A DNA stretch of 42,409 nucleotides from the NCBI GenBank assembly GCA_046049865.1, contig JBJOQO010000020.1, positions 1 through 42,409 of the forward strand. The letters run 5' to 3'. The notes beneath the pieces are model-generated. The model was given only the letters and a program-made list of their open reading frames with translations. It ran no database searches and was not told where the DNA came from. Of this stretch, positions 15,981-23,552 are shown piece after piece. The stretch's first letter is position 1; each line of letters begins with the position of its first letter. The position numbers and the translations under genes were made by a program. The stretch is from JANPCX01 sp046049865. GTDB taxonomy: Bacteria > Pseudomonadota > Gammaproteobacteria > Burkholderiales > Burkholderiaceae_C.

Positions 15981-16397
15981 ATGACCATGTTGAACATCTT
16001 CAACGTCTCGGGCAGCGCGGTCAGTGCGCAAAGCCAGCGACTGAATGTGGTGGCCTCCAACCTGGCCAACGCCGACACCGTGGCGGGGCCCGACGGCAAA
16101 GCCTACAAGGCCAGGCAAGTTACCTTTCAAACACAACTGCTGGGAGCACAAGACAACGACGCCACCAGCGCGGGCGTGCGTGTGAGCACCATTTCCGAAA
16201 ACGAAGCACCGGGCCGACGGGTGTTGGACCCACAACATCCGCAGGCCGATGCCAATGGGTATGTCACCTACAGCAATGTGAACCCCGTGGAGGAGATGGT
16301 GAACATGATCTCGGCCTCTCGGTCCTACCAAAACAACGTCGAGGTGATGAACACGGCCAAAAGCCTGTTGCTCAAAACCTTACAACTTGGCACCTGA
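15981..16397 (+). CDS. flgC: Flagellar proximal rod protein FlgC
   Basis: The 138-aa protein carries SQRLNVVASNLANADTVAGPDG at the N-terminus, the standard rod signature, and SNVNPVEEMVNMISASRSYQNNVEVMN at the C-terminus, typical of FlgC. It joins FlgB and FlgF in the proximal rod. GGAGG lies upstream of the ATG. The gap to flgB is 37 nt. Confidence 0.96.
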   Translation: MTMLNIFNVSGSAVSAQSQRLNVVASNLANADTVAGPDGKAYKARQVTFQTQLLGAQDNDATSAGVRVSTISENEAPGRRVLDPQHPQADANGYVTYSNVNPVEEMVNMISASRSYQNNVEVMNTAKSLLLKTLQLGT

Positions 16398-16412
16398 TCA
16401 AGGAGGCTCACC

Positions 16413-17051
16413 ATGAGCATCACAGCCGTCAACCCCACCACCCCAACGACCACCACCACCGCCAAAAAAGATGACGCAGGTTCGGCGGATCGTTTCCTCA
16501 AGCTCTTGGTCGCGCAGATGCAAAACCAAGACCCGCTGAACCCCATGGACAACGCCCAGGTCACGAGCCAAATGGCGCAGATCAACACGGTCAACGGCAT
16601 TGAAAAGCTCAACACCACGGTGGAGAACTTGTCGGGCCAATTCAGCCAACTCCAGGCCATGCAAAGCACCAGTTTGGTGGGTCGCGATGTGGTGGTGCCT
16701 GGCAGCAGGATCGATGTCAATGACCACGTCGGCCAAGGCGGCTTTCAGTTGGATGCGGCAGCCGACAACGTGAAGATTGAAATTCTTTCTTCTGGCGGCG
16801 CCGTCATCGACACCTTGAACCTCGGTGCACAAGGCAGCGGCATGAACAGCTTCAATTGGCCGGCGGGCGAGCGGACGAACAACGACAACATCAGCTTTCG
16901 CGTGATCGCGCGTTCAGGAGCCAATCCCGTGCCCAACACCCCCTTGATGCGAGACCGTGTGGACGCTGTCAGCACCAACGGTGGGGCCATCAACCTGCAA
17001 CTTCAATACAGCGGCCAAGTGGCCTACACCGACGTCAAGGCGTTCAACTGA
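16413..17051 (+). CDS. flgD: Flagellar hook capping (scaffold) protein FlgD
   Basis: The 212-aa protein has the conserved N-terminal block FLKLLVAQMQNQDPLNPMDN and the QLAQ-like MAQINTVNGIEKLN stretch, followed by a beta-rich region (NVKIEILSSGGAVIDTLNL, then FNWPAG) as in FlgD. It caps the growing hook and is removed when the hook is finished. AAGGAGG precedes the ATG, 15 nt after flgC. Confidence 0.95.
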   Translation: MSITAVNPTTPTTTTTAKKDDAGSADRFLKLLVAQMQNQDPLNPMDNAQVTSQMAQINTVNGIEKLNTTVENLSGQFSQLQAMQSTSLVGRDVVVPGSRIDVNDHVGQGGFQLDAAADNVKIEILSSGGAVIDTLNLGAQGSGMNSFNWPAGERTNNDNISFRVIARSGANPVPNTPLMRDRVDAVSTNGGAINLQLQYSGQVAYTDVKAFN

Positions 17052-17097
17052 ACACCGCCGCGCCTTCTTCACCACGCTTAAACAAAAGGACATCACC

Positions 17098-18402
17098 ATG
17101 AGCTTCCAACAAGGTCTCTCCGGCTTGAACACCACGTCCAAAAACCTCGAAGTCATTGGCAACAACATTGCCAATGCCAACACCTTCGGGGCCAAATCCT
17201 CACGCGCCGAGTTCTCGGACATGTACGCCAATGCGGTCAGTGGCACCAGCAACAGCATTGGCATTGGCGTGGCATTGGCATCCGTGTCACAGCAGTTCAC
17301 GCAGGGCAACATCACGGCAACCGACAACCCGCTAGACATCGCCATCAACGGGCAAGGATTCTTCCAGCTCGCCAACAGTCCGAATGACGAAAGCGTGATT
17401 CGGTACTCGCGCAATGGTCAATTCAAAACCGATAAAGACGGCCATATCGTTAACAACCAGGGACAGGCTCTGATGGGATATGACTTGGATAAGAACGGGA
17501 ACCGCGTTAGTTCGGAAGCGGGCGCCCTGAAAATTCCCGTTACAGGAATTCAAGCTGCAAAAACCGAGTCAATGTCCATGACGTTCAATCTCGACTCAAG
17601 ACTCCCAACAATCCCCACCACAGTAGACATAGATTTCAACGACCCCAGCACCTACAACCGGTCCACGTCGATGACGGTCTACGATGCCAACGGTCATAGC
17701 ATTCCCGTGACTTATTACTTCAAAAAAATTGCTGAGAAGCAGTGGGAGGTCTACGCATCGGCCAACAACACCAGTTTGCAAGGAGGCGCAACTCCGACTC
17801 CGGTCGCGGAGATTGAGTTTCCAGCGGATGGAAGTCCGCCGATTCCATCCGGCACAGGAAGCACCGTAGGGGTGACATTTGCGCCAGCTACAACCGCAGA
17901 AACAGATGGCAAGGGTGTATTCAGCGACATTCCGTCTGCGTTCGATCCAGAATTAGACCTGACTGGTATCACGATGGATTTTTCTAAGATTACTCAGTAC
18001 GCCTCCGCTTTTGGAGTTACGGAATCTACCCAAGATGGCAATCGCCCCGGTGAACTTTCAGGACTAAGTTTCTCGAATGACGGAAAACTAGTTGTTAGAT
18101 ATTCAAACGGCGTTACGCGTGCGGCAGCGGAAATTGACTTGGTTAACTTTCGGAATCCGCAAGGGCTTCAACCGACCGGTGGCAACGGCTGGGCACAAAC
18201 TGCCTCATCTGGAGACCCCAATCCAGGCAGACCAGGCGAAGGCGGCCTGGGTGTTTTGCAATCGGGCGCATTGGAAGAGTCCAACGTCGACTTGACGGCC
18301 GAGCTGGTCAACATGATCACCGCCCAGCGCGCCTACCAAGCCAATGCGCAAACCATCAAGACGATGGACCAGGTGCTGCAAACCTTGGTGAACCTGCGGT
18401 AA
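17098..18402 (+). CDS. flgE: Flagellar hook protein FlgE
   Basis: The 434-aa protein starts MSFQQGLSGLNTTSKNLEVIGNN-type and ends with the hook-family tail (NVDLTAELVNMITAQRAYQ, then NAQTIKTMDQVLQTLVNLR). ITATDNPLDIAINGQGFFQ marks the conserved D1 part. AAGGA lies upstream of ATG 17098; the longer open frame to 16957 runs into flgD and is rejected. The central variable part (about 17460-18180) is clearly more AT-rich: 113 G+C in 240 bases at 17941-18180, about 47%, with codons such as TTA and AGA that are rare in the neighbours. This suggests exchange of the surface-exposed domain by recombination. Confidence 0.96.
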   Translation: MSFQQGLSGLNTTSKNLEVIGNNIANANTFGAKSSRAEFSDMYANAVSGTSNSIGIGVALASVSQQFTQGNITATDNPLDIAINGQGFFQLANSPNDESVIRYSRNGQFKTDKDGHIVNNQGQALMGYDLDKNGNRVSSEAGALKIPVTGIQAAKTESMSMTFNLDSRLPTIPTTVDIDFNDPSTYNRSTSMTVYDANGHSIPVTYYFKKIAEKQWEVYASANNTSLQGGATPTPVAEIEFPADGSPPIPSGTGSTVGVTFAPATTAETDGKGVFSDIPSAFDPELDLTGITMDFSKITQYASAFGVTESTQDGNRPGELSGLSFSNDGKLVVRYSNGVTRAAAEIDLVNFRNPQGLQPTGGNGWAQTASSGDPNPGRPGEGGLGVLQSGALEESNVDLTAELVNMITAQRAYQANAQTIKTMDQVLQTLVNLR

Positions 18403-18480
18403 GGGGCGGCCACTGCGTAGGCTGATTGCTTTTCTTATGAACACTTCTTTGCTTTCTTGCCGTCTGCCGTTGCTTGGTAG

Positions 18481-18573
18481 ACCGCGCCGGGAATTCGCCC
18501 CGGCATGGCGAGTAACTTTCTTTGCTGGTGCAAAGAAAGTCACCAAAGAAACACCCATCACCAGCCTATTTGA
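18481..18573 (+). repeat. Left arm of a long inverted repeat
   Basis: The arm begins ACCGCGCCGGGAATTCG and ends ACCAGCCTATTTG. Its reverse complement recurs, imperfectly but over almost the full length, at 18847-18937. Inside it is a hairpin ACTTTCTTTG-CTGGTG-CAAAGAAAGT. Confidence 0.85.
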
Positions 18574-18687
18574 GCGGAGCGGTCTCAACCACTTGACCCG
18601 GTTACGACGGGTTGTTCGGTTAGGGGCAACAAGCATTTACTGCGACGTTAAAGGCTTGTTCTTCCCGCAGGAATGTTCTGCCACCAC

Positions 18688-18715
18688 CGTCATTCCCGCG
18701 AAGGCGGGAATGACG
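18688..18715. repeat. REP-like palindrome
   Basis: CGTCATTCCCGC and GCGGGAATGACG pair perfectly around a 4-nt loop. This motif belongs to the CATTCCCGCGAAGGCGGGAATG family of palindromic units that is common between genes in proteobacteria. Confidence 0.85.
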
Positions 18716-18846
18716 AACAAAGAAGTGCACACCATGCGTGAGGTGAGGTCTCGCAGAGACCAACCGAAAACGTGGCCCGAACGCCAGTGGCTACGGACCG
18801 AATCCATACCCCACGTCTGCGCTCCAGCACCAAGCCACCCCTCCCC

Positions 18847-18937
18847 AAATAGGCTGGTGTTCAGGTGTTTTCTTGGTGACTTCTTTTGCACCAGCAAAAG
18901 AAGTTACTCGGCCGCCGGGCCGAATACCCGGCGCGGT
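18847..18937 (-). repeat. Right arm of the long inverted repeat
   Basis: This is the reverse-complement partner of 18481-18573. It has its own hairpin (ACTTCTTTTG-CACCAG-CAAAAGAAGT) and ends in CCCGGCGCGGT. The differences between arms are substitutions and one- or two-base shifts, so the two are old or separately acquired copies. Confidence 0.85.
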
Positions 18938-19005
18938 GCACCGCCCGTCGGCCAAACCAAACGCAGACAAGCCACCCGTCTCATGCAAACCCAAGGAGCA
19001 CTGAC

Positions 19006-19731
19006 ATGGACCGCATGATTTATCTCTCCATGGCCGGTGCCAAAGCCACCATGCAGCGGCAAGACACGCTGGCCAACAACCTGGCCAATGTGTCCACCGT
19101 GGGTTTTCGTGCTGAACTGCAGGCGTTTCGTGCGGTGCCTGTGCAGGGCAGCGGGGCCAGTACCCGCGTGTATGCCCTGGAGACCACACCGGGCTACGAC
19201 AACTCACCCGGAGTCATCACGAACACCGGACGCAATCTTGATGTCGCGGCGCAGGGTAAATCGTGGTTCGCGGTTCAAGCGCTGGACGGCACCGAGGCCT
19301 ACACCCGCGCTGGCGGATTTGAAGTCAGCAGCGATGGTGCCTTGGTCACCCGCAGCGGTTTGCCGGTGATGGGCGACGGCGGCCCGATTCAGGTTCCACC
19401 CAACAGCGAGGTGAGTTTCGGCAGCGACGGCACGGTGAGCAGCACCGTCAACGGTCGCTCCACCGCAGTGGGCAAACTCAAGTTGGTCACCCCGGAGGCG
19501 GCGCTGACGCGTGGCGAAGATGGCTTGTTCCGCGCCGCAGAAGGCGATTTGCCTGCTGACGCGACTGCCCGTATTCAGTCTTCAGCGCTGGAAGGCTCCA
19601 ACGTCAGCCCTGTGGAAACCATGGTGGCCATGATTGCCGCAGCGCGCCAGTTTGAAACGCAAATGAAGATGCTGCAAACGGCGGAGGCGAATGAGAAATC
19701 GTCGGCGCAGTTGTTGTCGATGAATGGTTAA
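19006..19731 (+). CDS. flgF: Flagellar proximal rod protein FlgF
   Basis: The 241-aa protein starts MDRMIYLSMAGAKATMQRQD, the usual FlgF N-terminus, then NNLANVSTVGFRAELQAFRAV. The C-terminus has GSNVSPVETMVAMIAAARQFE, the shared rod-hook tail. AAGGAG lies at proper distance before ATG 19006. In contrast to most species it does not follow flgE directly, because of the 603-bp repeat insert. Confidence 0.95.
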   Translation: MDRMIYLSMAGAKATMQRQDTLANNLANVSTVGFRAELQAFRAVPVQGSGASTRVYALETTPGYDNSPGVITNTGRNLDVAAQGKSWFAVQALDGTEAYTRAGGFEVSSDGALVTRSGLPVMGDGGPIQVPPNSEVSFGSDGTVSSTVNGRSTAVGKLKLVTPEAALTRGEDGLFRAAEGDLPADATARIQSSALEGSNVSPVETMVAMIAAARQFETQMKMLQTAEANEKSSAQLLSMNG

Positions 19732-19746
19732 TGCTTAAACCTTTGA

Positions 19747-19829
19747 CCCTCACCCCAACCCTCTCCCAGAGGGAGCCAATACCCCCTCTCCTGCTCTTTT
19801 GAAAGAACTGGAGAGGGTTGGGGTGAGGG
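19747..19829. repeat. Inverted repeat between flgF and flgG
   Basis: CCCTCACCCCAACCCTCTCC (19747-19766) and its exact complement (19810-19829) flank a 43-nt centre that itself contains short complementary runs. This sequence type is a widespread intergenic repeat in proteobacteria. It lies inside the flagellar run, 15 nt after flgF. Confidence 0.85.
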
Positions 19830-19864
19830 AGCGAAAACAAACCGAAATTGAAAGGATCTAGACC

Positions 19865-20647
19865 ATGATGCGCTCCCTGTGGATTTCTAAAACCGGCATG
19901 GAAGCCCAGCAAACCCAGCTGGACACCATTTCCAACAACCTGGCCAATGTGTCCACCAATGGCTACAAACGCTCGCACGCGGTGTTTGAAGACCTGATGT
20001 ACCAAAACCTGCGCCAGGCAGGTTCCAACAACTCGGAACAAGCCACCTTGCCCACCGGATTGCAAGTGGGTTTGGGCACACGTGCCGTGGCCACGTCACG
20101 GATGTTCAGCCAGGGCAATTTGCAGCAAACCGGCAACTCTCTGGACTTGGCGGTTCGCGGGCAGGGTTTCTTTCAAGTGCAACTGGCCGATGGAACCACC
20201 GGCTACACCCGCGATGGTTCTTTTCAAGTCAGTCCACAAGGGCAAATGGTCACCAACAACGGCGAAGTGGTGTCGCCCGGCATCACGATTCCTGCGGGTG
20301 CACAAGGCATCACGGTCGGCGCAGACGGCACAGTCAGCGTTTCCATCGCAGGTCAAACCGCGCCCCAAGCGGTCGGGCAGTTGCAACTCGCGAATTTTGT
20401 GAATCCGGCCGGTTTGGAGCCACGAGGTCAAAACATCTTCACCGAAACCGCTGCCTCCGGTGCAGCCTCCACAGGCGCACCGGGCCAAAACGGCATGGGG
20501 GCCATGACCCAGGGTTTTGTGGAAACCTCCAACGTCAACGTGGTGGAAGAGTTGGTGGCCATGATTCAAACCCAGCGGGCCTATGAGCTCAATTCCAAGG
20601 CCATTCAAACCTCAGACCAAATGCTGCAAAAACTCAGCCAGATTTGA
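19865..20647 (+). CDS. flgG: Flagellar distal rod protein FlgG
   Basis: The 260-aa protein starts MMRSLWISKTGMEAQQTQLD, diagnostic for FlgG, followed by TISNNLANVSTNGYKRSHAVFEDLMYQ. The C-terminus ends in NVNVVEELVAMIQTQRAYELNSKAIQTSDQMLQKLSQI. It forms the distal rod through the outer rings. AAAGGA lies before the ATG. Confidence 0.97.
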   Translation: MMRSLWISKTGMEAQQTQLDTISNNLANVSTNGYKRSHAVFEDLMYQNLRQAGSNNSEQATLPTGLQVGLGTRAVATSRMFSQGNLQQTGNSLDLAVRGQGFFQVQLADGTTGYTRDGSFQVSPQGQMVTNNGEVVSPGITIPAGAQGITVGADGTVSVSIAGQTAPQAVGQLQLANFVNPAGLEPRGQNIFTETAASGAASTGAPGQNGMGAMTQGFVETSNVNVVEELVAMIQTQRAYELNSKAIQTSDQMLQKLSQI

Positions 20648-20675
20648 GCTTTGATGTGATCCGGGAGACAACACC

Positions 20676-21353
20676 ATGAAAAACTTTGCATTGACCCTGT
20701 GTGTTCCAGTCATGGGCTTGCTCAGTGGCTGCCAAACCTTGAACTCGCCTCCCCCCGTGGACATCAGCGGCCCGACCTCGGCCCGTCCCGTGGAGGTACA
20801 GGCGCCACCGGTGAGCAACGGATCCATCTTCCAAGCCTCGCAATACCGCCCTTTGTTCGAAGACCACCGGGCTCGATTGATCGGCGATGCACTGACCATC
20901 CAGATCGTCGAAAAAGTCTCCGCCAGCCAAAGCAGCACCAGTTCCATCGACAAAGGCGGCAAGCTGTCGGCCGGTGTGAGCGCCCTGCCCTTCGTCTCGC
21001 CCAAGGCGTTTGCCCGTGCCACGGCCACGGGCAACTCGTCCAACACCTTTGAAGGCAAGGGCAGCACAGAAAATACCAACAACTTCTCAGGCGTGATCAC
21101 CGCCACGGTGATCGAGGTGCTGCCCAACGGCCACCTCATCATTGCCGGTGAAAAACAAATTGGCGTGAACCACAACGTGGACGTTTTGCGCTTTTCTGGC
21201 CAGGTCGACCCCAGGGCCATTCAACCCGGCAATTCCGTGGCGTCGGCCCAAATTGCCAACGTGCGCATTGAGCACCGTGGGCGCGGCCAGCAAGCCGAAG
21301 CCCAAGGAATAGGCTGGTTGTCACGGTTCTTTTTAAACGTTCTACCAATTTAA
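20676..21353 (+). CDS. flgH: Flagellar L-ring lipoprotein FlgH
   Basis: The 225-aa protein has a lipoprotein signal with the lipobox LLSGC (Cys 19). The family body is clear: GSIFQASQYRPLFEDHRARLIGD, LTIQIVEKVSASQSS, and the C-terminal VRIEHRGRGQQAEAQGIGWLSRFFLNVLPI. It forms the L ring in the outer membrane. The spacing to flgG is 28 nt with GGGAG upstream of the ATG. Confidence 0.96.
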   Translation: MKNFALTLCVPVMGLLSGCQTLNSPPPVDISGPTSARPVEVQAPPVSNGSIFQASQYRPLFEDHRARLIGDALTIQIVEKVSASQSSTSSIDKGGKLSAGVSALPFVSPKAFARATATGNSSNTFEGKGSTENTNNFSGVITATVIEVLPNGHLIIAGEKQIGVNHNVDVLRFSGQVDPRAIQPGNSVASAQIANVRIEHRGRGQQAEAQGIGWLSRFFLNVLPI

Positions 21354-21380
21354 GTTTGGCAAGAATGGGACATCCACCGG

Positions 21381-22589
21381 ATGCTCCCCATGAACCCTCT
21401 ACACGACACCTTCGGCGACCCCCACAACACTTGGCGCAACGACGCGACCGATCAAGTGGATGAACGGTCAGACCGCGTGGTGCGTGTCTTGATCTTCCTA
21501 GCGGGAATTCTGGCCAGCGCGGCCATGTGGTGGCCGGCACCTGCCCACGCCACCCGCATCAAAGAAGTTGCGACGATCCAGGGCGTGCGCAGCAACCCCT
21601 TGGTGGGATATGGCCTGGTCGTGGGCCTGGACGGCACAGGCGACCAAACCACCTCCACGCCCTTCACCACCCAGAGCATCAACGCCATGTTGCAGCAAAT
21701 GGGCGTGACGGTCCCGCCTGGCACCAACATGCAACTGAAGAATGTGGCCGCTGTGATGGTGACGGCACAACTGCCCGCTTTTGCCCAGCCCGGGCAGAAC
21801 ATCGACGTGAACGTATCGTCCTTGGGCAACGCCAAAAGTTTGCGTGGTGGTACCTTGATCGCCACACCGCTCAAAGGTGCGGACGGTCAGATCTACGCGC
21901 TGGCGCAAGGCAATTTGATCGTGGGTGGGGCAGGCGCATCGGCTGGTGGATCCAAGGTACAAATCAATCACCTCAGTGCAGGCCGCATTCCCGATGGTGC
22001 CTCGGTGGAGCGCAGTGTTGCCACCCCATTGAACCAGGGTGATGTCATGCAACTGGACTTGGCGTCCAGCGACTACAACACCGCACGCGAAGTGGCCCGC
22101 GCCATCAATACCCGCATGGGTGCGGAGGTTGCACAAGCGATTGATGGCCGTGTCGTACGCGTGAGCATGCCACCGCCGGGCAACCAACGCATCACGTTCT
22201 TGGCCGAGATCGAGAACCTGCCAGTGACCTTGGCGGCACCCGCGGCCAAAGTGGTGGTCAACGCACGCACCGGTTCAGTGGTGATGAATCAATCCGTCAC
22301 ACTCAAAGCGTGCGCGGTCGCGCATGGCAGCTTGTCCGTCACCATCAGCACCACACCCGTTATCAGCCAACCCGGGGCTTTGTCACAAGGGCAAACCGTG
22401 GCGGCGCAAAAGTCAGACATCACCATCTCTCAACAGCCCGGTGCTTTGATTCAAATGCCTGCTGGAACCCAGTTGGCTGACGTGGTGAAAGCACTCAACA
22501 CACTGGGCGCCACACCGCAAGATTTGCTCGCCATTTTGCAAGCCATGAAGTCGGCTGGCGCGCTCAACGCGGAAATCGAGGTGATCTGA
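21381..22589 (+). CDS. flgI: Flagellar P-ring protein FlgI
   Basis: The mature part is typical FlgI (RIKEVATIQGVRSNPLVGYG, LVVGLDGTGDQT, QSINAMLQQMGV). A signal peptide with a helix at LIFLAGILASAAMWW ends in AHA. From ATG 21381 the protein is 402 aa, about 25-30 residues longer than usual, because a charged stretch precedes the signal peptide. ATG 21390 or a GTG near 21480 are alternatives, and the latter would give a normal signal length. The stop overlaps the flgJ start by one base (TGATG). Confidence 0.95.
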   Translation: MLPMNPLHDTFGDPHNTWRNDATDQVDERSDRVVRVLIFLAGILASAAMWWPAPAHATRIKEVATIQGVRSNPLVGYGLVVGLDGTGDQTTSTPFTTQSINAMLQQMGVTVPPGTNMQLKNVAAVMVTAQLPAFAQPGQNIDVNVSSLGNAKSLRGGTLIATPLKGADGQIYALAQGNLIVGGAGASAGGSKVQINHLSAGRIPDGASVERSVATPLNQGDVMQLDLASSDYNTAREVARAINTRMGAEVAQAIDGRVVRVSMPPPGNQRITFLAEIENLPVTLAAPAAKVVVNARTGSVVMNQSVTLKACAVAHGSLSVTISTTPVISQPGALSQGQTVAAQKSDITISQQPGALIQMPAGTQLADVVKALNTLGATPQDLLAILQAMKSAGALNAEIEVI

Positions 22590-23533
22590 TGACCGCGCCA
22601 CTGGGGTCCTCGCTCAGCACCAACCTGTCGCCATCATTGGCCACGGATGTGCGCAGCATCGACTCCTTGCGTGGAACAGCAAGCCGCGACCCCAAAGCAG
22701 CCGTGCAGGCGGTGGCCAAACAGTTTGAAGCCCTCTTCATGCAAGAGCTGATGAAAAGCATGCGCCAGGCCACGCTGTCGTCGGGCATGCTGGAAAACAG
22801 CGGCACCAAGATGGGCACTGAAATGCTGGACACCCAGTTCGCCAACCAGATGACCGGCCTACCCGGTGGTTTGAGCCAGGCCATCGTTAAGCAGTTGGAG
22901 CGGCAAATGGGCGCGACCAGCTCCGATGCGGACACGGGCAGCATCGAACTCAAGCCCTTGCAGTGGGGCAGTGCCCCCAGTGTTTTTCAAGCAACCAAGC
23001 CTCAGCCGTCGCAACCGCAACCGCAGGTCAGCAGGCCTGTGGTTCAGGGTTCGCACACAGAACGCCAACTGAGCTTCGTCAAACAACACACCGATGCGGC
23101 ACGGTCAGCCGAAGCGGCCACTGGCATACCCGCCAGTTTCATGGTGGCGCAGGCCGCCCATGAGTCGGGCTGGGGGAAACGCGAAATCAAAAACGCCGAT
23201 GGCAGTACATCATTTAATGTCTTTGGCATCAAAGCTGGAGGCAGTTGGAAGGGGCCGGTGGCTGAGATCGTGACCACCGAGTACATCAATGGCGAGCCGC
23301 GCAAGGTCGTGGCCAAATTCCGCGCCTACAAGTCTTATGAAGAATCCTTCAACGATTACGCCCGATTGATGCAAAACAGCCCACGTTATTCCCAGGTTTT
23401 GGCCCAGTCCAATACGGCTGAGGGATTTGCACAGGGCTTGCAAAAGGCCGGATATGCCACCGACCCAGCCTACGCAGACAAACTCGGTCGGGTGATCAAC
23501 ACCACGCTGCGTTTGCAGCGCATGGTGACTTGA
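22589..23533 (+). CDS. flgJ: Flagellar rod-cap protein and peptidoglycan hydrolase FlgJ
   Basis: The 314-aa protein has two parts. Residues about 25-110 are the rod-binding domain (AVAKQFEALFMQELMKSMRQ, then GTEMLDTQFANQM). A Pro/Gln linker (about 130-155) follows, then a glucosaminidase-type domain (about 160-314) with the catalytic Glu in AQAAHESGWGKREI and the conserved NVFGIKAGGSWKG. It caps the rod and opens the peptidoglycan for it. This two-domain form is usual in beta- and gammaproteobacteria. Confidence 0.96.
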   Translation: MTAPLGSSLSTNLSPSLATDVRSIDSLRGTASRDPKAAVQAVAKQFEALFMQELMKSMRQATLSSGMLENSGTKMGTEMLDTQFANQMTGLPGGLSQAIVKQLERQMGATSSDADTGSIELKPLQWGSAPSVFQATKPQPSQPQPQVSRPVVQGSHTERQLSFVKQHTDAARSAEAATGIPASFMVAQAAHESGWGKREIKNADGSTSFNVFGIKAGGSWKGPVAEIVTTEYINGEPRKVVAKFRAYKSYEESFNDYARLMQNSPRYSQVLAQSNTAEGFAQGLQKAGYATDPAYADKLGRVINTTLRLQRMVT

Positions 23534-23552
23534 AGACATTGGAGAACACGCC

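Larger units (their letters stand above)
18403..19005. other. 603-bp intergenic insert between flgE and flgF
   Basis: This is the only stretch over 300 bp without a credible gene. It holds a pair of long inverted repeats (18481-18573 and 18847-18937) and a 28-nt REP-like palindrome at their centre. An open frame on the minus strand (18637-18897) reads through the repeats and is not believed. No promoter for flgF was found; flgF has AAGGAG before its ATG. Confidence 0.8.

Noticed and set aside
17424..17436. ACCGATAA inside flgE on the plus strand
   Set aside because: No -35 match at the 11-nt spacing, and it lies in coding sequence.
18637..18897. 86-codon minus-strand open frame between flgE and flgF
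   Set aside because: It reads through a REP-type palindrome, giving the tell-tale FVIPAFAGMT string, and into the inverted repeat. This is a common false gene.
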